Shown: positions 1 through 8,368 of the stretch, in pieces | Layout: each line of letters begins with the position of its first letter | Position numbering within the stretch: position 1 is the first letter of the stretch | Origin: Gonium pectorale | Taxonomy: Eukaryota; Chlorophyta; Chlorophyceae; Chlamydomonadales; Volvocaceae | NCBI GenBank assembly: GCA_001584585.1 | Contig: LSYV01000087.1 | Location: 246,196-264,991, forward strand | Length of the DNA stretch: 18,796 nucleotides | Direction of reading: 5' to 3' | Position numbers and translations under genes: made by a program | Notes under the pieces: generated by a model | What the model saw: the letters and a program-made list of their open reading frames with translations, nothing else | Databases searched by the model: none | What the model was told of the DNA's origin: nothing

Positions 1-1264
1 GTAGAGGCGGGCTCCCTCTTTCTGTGCAGGTTTCTCTTTTTCCTGCATTGCTGCAGTGTTTTTCTCTTTCTCTTATTTCTCTTTTTTGTGTTTGTTGCGG
101 TTCGTCTGAAGGTGGCATACATACGTAGCAGGTGCGGTGTGGGAAGGCGGGGCACCTCTAAGCCAATCATGCCGCGCGAACCAAGGAAGGCTGGAGCTGC
201 TAAGCGGTCGCTGAGAGGCGATCGCTGAGAGGAAACGTGTAGCAGGAGAGGGATGCGCAGCATGCGCTAAGGACCGCTGCCCGTTGTCGCCCCGCAGTCA
301 TACTCTGCAGCGCCACACGCCTCAACACGCCTCTCGCAGATGCTGCGGTTCGGCAACGTTCAGACGTGTAAGCATGGAGTTGCCGATTGGCCATCGCATG
401 CGCGCTTGGAAACAAACCGTAACGGCAATGCATGTCGCGGCGGCAGCTACAACAGCGTTTTCGCCACAGCTGACACAACTCATCAAAGCTTCCGTGTAGA
501 CTGCGTGGGGACATGGTGTCCAGCCTGAAGCGTTCTGTTTTTCCTTTGTTTATTTATCAGTCATGAAATTTAGCCCAGTTGTTGATACGTTGCGCCGCTG
601 TCAGTAACCAGTCGTCCAAACGAGCGGCCGCAAGTTACAACAAAGAACCAGCCTACCAAATAGTTCGCGCGGAACATCAACATAGCCCCGTATCTACGTA
701 CAATGTGCCCTATCCCAGAAAACTCAGGGAAAGCGTATGTAACGCTGCGAGGTCTAAAGCGCAGAAATGATTAATGACATGCATTGTACAGAAGGTATTG
801 CCAAAGTAAAATTTACGGCCCCAGACTGAATCGAACTGTTACAAATGTACAACAATTTCAGAATTTCATATGCCACGTTCAATAATTGACGCGATTTTAT
901 GAAAGCAGCTGTCGTGGTAGCCGCCGTTTGTGTATCGCAGGCTGCCGGTTGGTACGGCTTGCAGGGTCAAGAGTGCGTTTCTAATGCGGCTGTCCAAATC
1001 GACCTAAGCAACACAAAGCTCTAGACGACATAGCTATAACTATAACCGTCTCACCCCCAGAGCGCAGAATACGTACAGGGCGCAAGGGGGCAAAGAGATG
1101 GGATGTCCGAGTTCCACTTGAGCAGCAGATGAAACACATAAGGACATGCGAGGGTTTAACTGGCCAGAGGACGAATTCAGAGCACACAGTTCGACACTTC
1201 ACGGCCAGCCGGTTCTGTTCCACCCGACTCCCCCTACCCTCTGCAGTCATCAAGCACGCTTACC
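1..1264. other. 5' flank without a recognisable gene
   Basis: I see no supported gene in this stretch. It is clearly lower in GC than the rest of the window. Bases 15-115 are a pyrimidine-rich, T-heavy tract with several CAG and GTG steps, which might be the tail of an intron or UTR of a gene further left. The short open frames on both strands have no domain I know and no algal codon bias. TGTAA at 736-740 (+) and its reverse complement near 634 and 835 could be poly(A) motifs of neighbouring genes, but no coding sequence accompanies them. The promoter of the RRM gene is presumably near the right end; no TATA box stands out. Confidence 0.5.
208..235. repeat. Short tandem repeat, 14-base unit, two copies
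   Basis: Bases 208-221 (tcgctgagaggcga) are repeated at 222-235 with changes only at the 3' end. No function is apparent. Confidence 0.6.
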
Positions 1265-2062
1265 ATGGTGAGTGCATATCCGCGACTCGGGCACGTCTTA
1301 TTTACGGCCTGTACGACAGGTTGTCGCATTGGCCGTGTTCCTGAAGGGGACTTACATGCGGGCGTCGCGACGGTGTGCGTTTGGTGTTTGCGTCTATAGA
1401 ATTTGTAGGCGTCTCTTTAGGTCGTGGCTTTTGTCGTGTTTCGCCGTTCCTGCTTCGCATTGCGGACTAGTTTGGGAAAGGATTACTATCTTCAGTTCTG
1501 GTCAGGATTGTGGGGCCCGCAGTGCCGTTCTTTCTTGTTGTACAGGGTGTGCACTCTCTTCTTTCTAGTGCGGAGGAAGGAGAACCTTGTGGGGCCACGT
1601 CTTTCGAAGGAATTGAAGGAATGCACTCTAGCTTCTTCCACCGTGTGAATAGTGATCATTGCCCAGGACTCGTGGAGGTATCCTAGTTGTTATCTATTTG
1701 TGCTTAAGGTGGTTAGCACCTTTGCAGCATATTTAGATAGTCTCTCTTATCTCGGAGCTCACCGTCTAGTTTGTTCCGGCTCTCCGTCCTTGACAGTCAG
1801 AAACTTGAAACTCGAAGATTTATTTAGTGTGGTGGACCTTACAAGGTCAGAACTCGATACTGCGCGCATTTGCGTCGTCGCTGCGATAAAGCAGGTTCTC
1901 AGGTACACGAGCCTATGTCGCGATGGTACCCTTAATCCTGCTGCAACCTGGAAGGCGAGGAGCGCGCTTCTCGCTCGCTTGAGCGCTTACTGCGATGCCC
2001 TGCTGGTTTGCCTGAAGACCCTTAAGCGCGCCTGGAGACTTATCGCAGTTGCACCCGTGCAG
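1265..2062 (+). promoter_or_regulatory. Tentative start codon and first intron of the RRM gene
   Basis: The reading frame of the RRM1 exon has no ATG between an upstream in-frame TGA (1646-1648) and the RNP2 motif, so translation must begin in an earlier exon. At 1265 an ATG in good context (ttaccATG) is followed at once by a textbook donor, gtgagt. Acceptor CAG at 2060-2062 then joins in phase 0 to give a protein starting M-SGDQPRAPAIEEEP. This one-codon exon is the neatest solution, but other upstream ATGs with another donor cannot be excluded. Confidence 0.4.
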
Positions 2063-5000
2063 TCCGGCGACCAGCCTCGGGCTCCAGCAATCGAGGAGGA
2101 GCCGCCCCCGCTTCATCGCCTCTTCGTGGGCTCGGTCCCAAAGGGAGCGGTAGAGGCAACCCTTCGCGGGTACTTTGAGCAGGTGACGATGGGGAGCAGG
2201 GTGGGTGGTAACTGGGCGTTTGCGGGCCGAGGGGAAGGGGCACTCGTGCCTCTCACCTGCGAGCCCCTCTCACCGAGGCGGGCGTGGCTGCCATAAAGAT
2301 CACATAGCGCGGCATGTTCATGCTGTGGGGCATGCCTCCGCGCCCTCCTGGACTGCTTCAACCCGCCCCCTCCCCTCACCAAGGGGCTCTCTAAGTTCTG
2401 ATCCCCTCACCAAGGAGCTCTTCCCTTCCGGCTGACGCGCAGTGCGGCGTCGTCCGGGATCTCGCCATCCTCCGCGACCGCTCCAGTGGCAAGTCCCGCG
2501 GCTGCGCGTTTGTGAGCTATCTCGCGCTGAGTGAGGCGGAGGAGGCTATCAAGAGGTTTGACAGGCAGCTGCTTCTGCCCGGCGCACAGTCGCCGCTCGA
2601 GGTGCGGGCAGAGAGGGCTCTGGGGGCAGCTGGGGCAGTGTAACCAGACATGGGCAACAGCCTTGCGGCTCTGGTCATCCTACTGAGAACGCCTTCCAAC
2701 CCTACGACCCCTGCGGAGTCAACGGCACACCACTGACTGCTTCACGGCCGCGAGTTACTTGGCCGCTGGCTTTCCAAGGGTCACATTGCATCCCAGAGGA
2801 TGTGGAATGCCGCCCCGCTGTCGCTTGACCCCTATCTGCCCTGCTCGCACGCCCCTCAGGTCCGTTTTGCAAAGAACCATTCGTACGTGCAAGCTGGCAG
2901 CGGGCCCTCGGGCAATCGCCAGCTCTTCTTCTCGCGAGCACCGCTACATCTGACGGTGCGCTGCAGCCTACACCGCGATGCGGACGGCATGGGTGGGGCA
3001 ATGGGCAGTAGGGCGCGTCTGCTTGGCTGGTTGCAGCGGCATGTTTGGACGGGAGCATACGCTTGCCATGGCGAGCATCGTCCAGTGTGAACACGCCCGA
3101 CTGCCGCGCCTTCCGAACACTTGGTGGCGCTGACATGCGCCAATCACCTTGTTGCGGCGCTCTGTTCGCAATTGCCACCTGGGCAGGGGCGCGTTCGTGC
3201 CCGCTGGTGTGCCCTTGCGCGCTTCCCGTGTCAGCGGCCGAAGCGGCCTGCTTACGTGGTTCCCTTCCGCAGGAAGACGACATCCTGCAGATCTTTGAGG
3301 CGCACGGCGAGGTCGAGAGCCTCAGTGTCTTCAAGTGCAGGCGGACGGGCAGGAGCAAGGGCTGCGGCTTCGTTTCGGTGCGCGGGACGGGGAGGAAGAG
3401 GGTGCAGCGAGCGTCCGCCGAAGGCCGCGGGCGTTGCTGGTGGGACGGTGGTCGGCAGCCGGAAGGGCACGTGAGGGTAGGATGAGTCTAGAGCAGATGT
3501 TCAGCTCGATTACACGCAACGGCACATGTGCCCCCGCTTGTCGTGTTCGGCTCTATCGGGACAAAGCACCCGTCTTTCCTCTGCCGCTGAGCTCCCCGCT
3601 CGCTCCCCCCTCCTCAGATGCAATCCCGCGAGGCAGCCATCTCGGCGATGGAGAACCTGGACGAGCGGCATACATTTGATGTGAGGAGCCGTGTGGGCAT
3701 TGCGCGCATCTCAAGAGGGTAATCGTCGCACGGGATGGGACCTGTTGGCACGCTGTGGCCTGGCCAGGGGCGCAGAGGCGTGGACGGAGGGCCATGGCTG
3801 GATTCAGGACAGCACGACAGCGTTTAGTCCGATGAGTAGGCGCCCTTGCGTCGGCGATGGCCTGCGGATGGTTATTGTTCGGGCATGAAGTGCGGCGCCC
3901 ACGGCCCAAGCCATCCGTGCCAAAGCCACCCCCGCATATCCGCGATTTGACCTGGTCGGAAGGGGCGGACATGAGAGGGAGTGGGCTCGGCAACAAGACG
4001 GCAAGTTCTGGAATGGGAACGGCTCTGTCGAGAATAGTTCGGGATGAGGAGTCATGCGGGAAGGGAGTCATGTGCCATAACCCTCCAGGGCAATTACTTC
4101 GGATAGTGCCCCATACCTGTTTGGGAACCTACAGGCCCGACTGTTGCTGTCCGCTTGTGCCCTACCCATCCGCAGGCCAGCGGCACGGCGCTGTCCGTCC
4201 GGTGGGCTGACCCTGAGCTGCAGCAGCGTAAGAAAAAAGCCATGGACGAGGCTAACTCAGACAATCGAATGGTGCGCAGTTGAAGGGTGGAAAGGTTTCT
4301 GACACTTCTATTGCGTGCCTGGTAGGGTGCGGTGCTACACAGGATAAATGGACAAGAGTCCGGCTTGCGCGGGCGCGAACCAGCAGAGCGGGGGCAGCGA
4401 CGACTAGCGGAGGCGGGCGAGGACTATATGCTCTCCTTCCGTCTACAGAATGAGTGCACTCGCGCCCGCCGCTTAGGGGTGTTACTCCCGTACCGCGGTG
4501 TATGGCGTCGCTGAAGAGCGCACGTGGTCCTCAAACAGGTAGAGCCTCTGCAGCCCTCCTTGCAACCCCGCTCTCCCTGTCCCGCCTGCTGCTGCTGCTG
4601 CTCCCCCACCTTCTCCCGCCCGCAGCTCTTCTTCGCAAAGGTCCTCCGCTCCACCACGGAGGACGACGTGCGGCGGCTCTTCACGCGTTTCGGCAAGGTG
4701 CACGACGTGAACCTCTTCCGCGCCTTCCAGGGAGCCCCAACAACCAAGGTGGGGGGCAGGGGCAGCGACAAGGCGAAACACGATACCACTGAATAGGCGG
4801 CGAATAGGACGCCTGCGTGGCGCATGTGCCGGCTGTTGGCCAGGCAGGTGAGGCAAAGCTGTGGGTCTCAGTCCATGTCCATGAGGCCCCTGCCTCCCGA
4901 ACCTTGCCGCGCTTACCATGTATACCCATGACAAGCACAACACTCCCTCATCCCGCTTCCATGCCCCGGTTCTTTGCGAACCCCAGGGATGCGGCTTGGT

Positions 5001-8000
5001 AACCATGTCTCAACACTCAGAGGCGGTGGCAGCTATTGCGGCGCTGGACGGCAAATTCGTGTGGGAGGGCATGGACTGCCCCATGGTCGTGAAGGTGAGT
5101 GAGCATCGGAGCGGAGGGGAGGGTGCCCTGACACGCTGATGTTGGGGGGTTATCCCTAATCCCTGGTAGCCCTTGCACAATGTGTTAAGTAAGCCATTTG
5201 TAACAATAATCGCTAAGGGGGGTAAGGCGGCAACGCTGCTGCTGGCTGGTGTGGGGGCTGCGTGTGGGCAAGGGCTGGCAGGCCGTTGCCGTTTGGCAGG
5301 ATGTCATGCGGAGGCCACCGTGAGAGGTGGGATGGGAGAGGACCCTGAGGTCCGGGCTGTGCCGTGGCGGGGTTAAGTGGGGAGGCCGAGAGGCGGGGGC
5401 AGGAGTGTAGCAGAGAAGACGGGACGGCACGGGGCGTGCAGCTGCCAGGTGAGCGCATGCTGTCATGCGTCGTTGGCTTCCCCGCTTTGGTATTTTGGTC
5501 CGTTACGCAGCCATGCTGCCACGCTCTAGCATTGCCCTTCGGAATTGCGTTGGATGGGAGGGCGTGCCGGATCTGGATGAAATGCGATGAGTCAGGGTCC
5601 GTGACAGCATGCCCGGGCTGTGGGACTTCGGTGTTCGTCCCTTGCGCTCCATCCGCCCGTCTCCCGTGCTACTGATCAGGCCGGGAAAGCCTGTGCGCAC
5701 GGCTTCTCCAATGAGCATGCTTCCTCATCCCGTGACCCCCCAACGTGCGGGTGTTGCTGGCTCCCAGACCCTTACTGTAGAATCCTATCCCTCTAACCCC
5801 ACACAACCTGCAGTGGATGGACACTGCTCTTCAAAGGCGGCGCCGGGAGCAGCACCTGGCCTCCATCCGCGCGCCACAGCAGCTGCCCTCCGCCAGCATC
5901 GGGGGGCTGCTTGGAGGAGGAGGCGCGGCAGCAGCGGGCGCGGGCGGGCGGGGCGCTGCTGATCCCCTGCAGCAGTACGGCGAGAGGCTGGAGCAGTATG
6001 GTGAGAGACTTGAGCAATGGGTATGCTTGCCGACCGCGCCGCGCCTGTCCTCCTTTGTGAGCCAGCTAGGTAACGCCGCTGCGGGAGTCGATTGTGATGG
6101 CATGGGGCCCTCGTCGCTCGCCGCATTCTGTCGCATAGCCGCCAAGCACGCCCGCGTTGCCAACCTCACGCCCTCCCACTCGACGTAGGCGCTCCCATGG
6201 GCGGTCCCTCGGTGGTCCCGCTGGGGGGCTCCGGCGCGGCCACCGCTGGCATGTCCGTGCCGGGGCCGCCCGGCCTCACCATCGTCCAACACCCGCCTCC
6301 AGGCGCCGCTGGCCTGGGGGGCGGCAGCAGCGGCCTGGGCGGCGGCTCTGGCTTTGCCATGGGCATGGGCATGGGTGCGCCCGGTGGTGCCGCCGGCTCG
6401 GCTATGTACGCGCCCGCCGCCATGCCCGGTGGTGGCGGCGCGCTGAGCATGTCCGGCATGGGGCTGGGCGGCTTGGACCCCTTGGCGGAGCCCATGGAGC
6501 TCCCCCCGCCTGGCTGTAACCCGGACGCGATCAAGCTGTTTGTGGGCAACATCCCCAAGAGCTGCACCGAGGACCAGCTGTTGCCGCTGTTTCAGTCCAT
6601 CGGCAAGGTGGGGCAAGGGGCGGAGACGGGGCCGCGCGGGCAGGCGATGCTGTAGGGCCAGGGATAACGGTGGGAACGCGCAAGGTCTTGCGTGACGGGC
6701 CGCTACGGCTCCTCCAGCCAGTAGGCAAGTTGGGGTGGTGCGTCGCGCTCGCATCACTCATGCGGCTGCCGTGAAGGAGACTCTGCCCTTCCTACCGCTG
6801 ATAGATGGGGGCCTGTGTAACAGCCGGTTCGACTCCATCGCCCATGAGCAGTCGCCTCACCGGCCCCTATGACATACTGCAGGTTGTCGAGCTGGTGATC
6901 GTGTACGACAAGGTGACGCACGAGTCCAAGGGCAGCGCCTTCGTGTGGTATGCCAGCCGGGCGGACGCGGAGCGCGCCATCCTGCAGTTCAACCTGCGCC
7001 ACTGCTTCCCTGACCCAAGCGGTGCACAGGACAGGCCGCTGGTGGTGCGCCGCGCCAAGGCGCGCGCCCGCGGGCTGGGGTCGCACCCCGCCTACGCCAC
7101 GGTCATTGGGCAGGTGGGCCGGTGGGCTGGGCGACCTAGGCTGGGTGCTGAGAGCAGATACCGCGAGCACGGGTTCAGCGGGTAATGGGTCGGGGAGCAG
7201 GGAGGGAGCCACTCAGCAAGCGTGAAACACTACGGGGGCAGAGAGGCAGAGGGGCCAAGGCGCGGACCCGGGATGCGCTACGTTGCCGCCGCCCAACGTG
7301 CCTCCTGCAACTCGACACCGCAGGCTGGGATGGGCGGCCTGGCGGGGCCGTACTATCAGCGCACGGGCGGCGCCGGCATGGGCGGGCTCGCCGCCATGCC
7401 CGGCGGCGCCGGGGGCTTGTCGATTGCCGCCCTGGCGTCTGGCATGGATGGCCTCCAGCTGGTGGACCACAGCGGCGGCGCCGCCGGCATGGGCGGCATG
7501 GCGGGCGTCGGCATGCAGGGCGCGCAGCTGGGTGGTGGCTACATGCAGCCTGTGGCAATGCTGGGCGGAGGAGGAGCAGCAGTGGCGGGCGGCAGGCAGG
7601 GGCTGTCGGGCGGCACGGTCATAACCCTGGCGGGCCAGCCGGGCGGCCAGCAAGCGGGACTATACGAGACGTACGGCACAGGTGAGTACGGCGTCCACGG
7701 TCGTGCCGGGAAACGTAGTCGTGGTGGCGCGCAGTGTGTGGCTGGTGCGCGGCTGCGGTGGGGCCTCACGCATGGGGCCTTGGCAGGTGCACTGTGTGGC
7801 GAGCATGATGCCCGCGCAGGCAGTGCACCTGCAAGCGAGCCCTGCCGCCCAGGCGGCTTACTCCTCGCCCCGTGCGGCCCACGTTACCCTGCCCCTTTCC
7901 TCCTTCCCTTCCCTCTGCGCAGGTGATCAGCTGCTGACGGCCGCAGGCTACGGCGGCGCCGGCCCCAGCGGCAGCGGCGGCTCCACGGGGTACACTGTCA

Positions 8001-8266
8001 TGCTGCCCGCAGCCGGCGGCCAATGGGACGGCAGCATGGGCGGAGCCGGCAGCGGCGGCGGCAACGTTGTCATCTCCATCGCGCTTAACGGCAATCAGCT
8101 CTCGGCTGTGAACCAGCACCTGTTCAGCGTGCAGACCGTCAGCGGCGCGGGCCTGCAGCTGTCGCCTGGAGCTCCTGGGCTGTTCAACCTGCTGGTCTCG
8201 GGCAGCAAGGCGCAGGTCGAGTCGGCCAAGAACCTTATCGCCACTGTGCTTGGTGGGGGCATGTAA
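1265..8266 (+). CDS. CELF/Bruno-like RNA-binding protein with four RRMs and a KH-like C-terminus (14 exons)
   Basis: Exons by splice phase and RRM continuity: 1265-1267 (tentative), 2063-2182, 2443-2601, 2860-2955, 3273-3377, 3618-3680, 4176-4271, 4626-4748, 4987-5094, 5814-6000, 6189-6607, 6883-7113, 7324-7681, 7923-8266 (TAA). The product is about 803 residues. RRM1 lies at about 20-98 (RNP2 LFVGSV, RNP1 RGCAFVSY), RRM2 at 115-193 (RNP1 KGCGFVSM), RRM3 at 215-291 (KGCGLVTM) and RRM4 at 469-553 (LFVGNI; KGSAFVWY). Gly/Met-rich linkers occupy 310-460 and 571-735, and a KH-like segment lies at about 738-799. Cys at the third RNP1 position and the tight RRM1-RRM2 spacing recall CELF/Bruno and FCA proteins, which bind U- or UG-rich RNA to control splicing, translation or decay; this role is inferred. 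CELF proteins normally have three RRMs. The C3 subunit of algal CHLAMY1 is a relative with three RRMs, so this looks like a different paralogue. The start is the weakest part of the model. Confidence 0.85.
2371..2422. repeat. Imperfect direct repeat in an intron of the RRM gene
   Basis: A block beginning tcccctcaccaagg occurs at 2371 and again at 2402, just before the acceptor at 2442. A weaker related block lies near 2263. It is probably a local duplication in the intron. Confidence 0.5.
2639..2643 (+). terminator. Intronic TGTAA poly(A)-like motif that contains a stop codon
   Basis: Intron 2602-2859 contains TGTAA, the usual poly(A) motif of Chlamydomonas-type algae. Its TAA is in frame with the upstream exon and stops a read-through product after 13 extra residues. 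Use as a real poly(A) site is inference. Confidence 0.3.
2680..2703. repeat. 24-base sequence shared with a VPS15 intron
   Basis: These 24 bases match 14932-14955 with a single difference (C versus T). Both copies lie in introns on the same strand. In one frame both read TENAFQP and the difference is silent, which hints at a remnant of a once-coding dispersed element. No terminal repeats or target-site duplications are visible. Confidence 0.55.
2920..4208 (+). other. RRM2-coding segment (four exons)
   Basis: RNP2-like QLFFSRAP ends exon 2860-2955. Exon 3273-3377 carries EDDILQIFEAHGEVESLSVF and RNP1 KGCGFVS. Exon 3618-3680 carries helix 2 (REAAISAMENLD). Exon 4176-4271 carries the last strand SVRWA and a basic helix with QQRKKK. 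All joins are phase 0. The last RNP1 position is Met in place of an aromatic residue. Confidence 0.9.
4586..4600. repeat. (CTG)5 microsatellite in an intron
   Basis: Five CTG triplets lie in intron 4272-4625, in the pyrimidine-rich stretch before the acceptor. Confidence 0.6.
4626..5094 (+). other. RRM3-coding segment (two exons)
   Basis: Exon 4626-4748 holds LFFAKVLRSTTEDDVRRLF and beta2. Exon 4987-5094 holds the RNP1 equivalent KGCGLVTM, helix 2 and the last strand PMVVK, continued by WMD and a basic RRRR helix at 5814. It parallels RRM2 closely (LFF-A/S-K/R; a basic helix after the last strand), so the two look like a tandem duplication. RNP1 has Leu where Phe or Tyr is normal. Confidence 0.88.
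5971..6021 (+). repeat. 21-base tandem repeat across an exon-intron boundary
   Basis: Unit 1 (5971-5991) and unit 2 (5992-6012) are diverged copies followed by a partial third (6013-6021). They encode QYGERLE repeats in the frame of the RRM gene. Splice phase requires the donor gtgaga at 6001, inside unit 2: one base (G) is left over and joins GC at 6189 to make Gly. Donor gtatgc at 6021 would break the frame with that acceptor. Confidence 0.7.
6533..7062 (+). other. RRM4-coding segment (two exons)
   Basis: Exon 6189-6607 ends with KLFVGNIPKSCTEDQLLPLF and QSIGK. Exon 6883-7113 continues in phase 0 with VVELVIVYDK, RNP1 KGSAFVWY, helix 2 (RADAERAILQF) and the last strand PLVVRRAKA. It is canonical and set apart from RRM3 by a Gly/Met-rich linker, as the third RRM is in CELF proteins. 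Confidence 0.92.
8066..8251 (+). other. KH-like C-terminal segment
   Basis: The last 65 residues of the RRM protein read VISIALNGNQLSAVNQHLF, then VSGAGLQLS, then LLVSGSKAQVESAKNLI. The order strand, short helices, SGA plus a strand, a strand (LLVSG), then a long helix with A/V at heptad-like spacing matches a type I KH fold. No GxxG loop is present at the expected place (SAVNQH there), so nucleic-acid binding by this part is doubtful. The call rests on pattern only. Confidence 0.5.
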
Positions 8267-8339
8267 CCGACATGCGCTGTGGTTTCCTCATCGTGGGTCG
8301 GACCATTCGTGGCGGGCAGGGCATTTTCGAGGTGGTTAC

Positions 8340-8368
8340 TGCTGGGTCGGCTTAGGCCCGACCCAGCA
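8340..8368 (+). other. Perfect 11-bp hairpin just after the stop codon
   Basis: Left arm tgctgggtcgg (8340-8350), 7-base loop, right arm ccgacccagca (8358-8368). It begins 74 bases after the stop codon, so it would fold in the 3' UTR. Flanking ggt/acc can extend the stem after a small bulge. Confidence 0.7.

Larger units (their letters stand above)
2120..2871 (+). other. RRM1-coding segment (three exons)
   Basis: RNP2 (LFVGSV) is in exon 2063-2182 and helix 1 ends at FEQ. Exon 2443-2601 holds beta2 (CGVVRDLAILRD), RNP1 (RGCAFVSY) and helix 2. Exon 2860-2955 supplies the last strand, VRFA. Both joins are phase 0. This is the most canonical of the four RRMs, with the aromatic residues of RNP1 and RNP2 all present. 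Confidence 0.9.

Noticed and set aside
820..850. tRNA T-arm-like string (gaatcgaact)
   Set aside because: No acceptor stem, anticodon arm or D-arm can be folded around it on either strand.
1652..2296. A 214-codon open frame that includes RNP2 of RRM1, taken as a complete gene
   Set aside because: It begins at GTG, not ATG, and runs through a clear donor at 2183. Its first 137 codons lack the codon bias of the following exons, so they are probably intron.
2443..2643. RRM1 as a separate short gene ending at TAA 2641
   Set aside because: Donor gtgcgg at 2602 joins in phase to VRFA at 2860 and restores the last RRM strand and linker to RRM2. The TAA is intronic in the main form; kept only as an isoform idea.
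5831..6757. 308-codon antisense open frame
   Set aside because: It lies opposite Gly/Ala-rich coding exons. GC-rich codons on the other strand create long spurious frames, and it has no domain.
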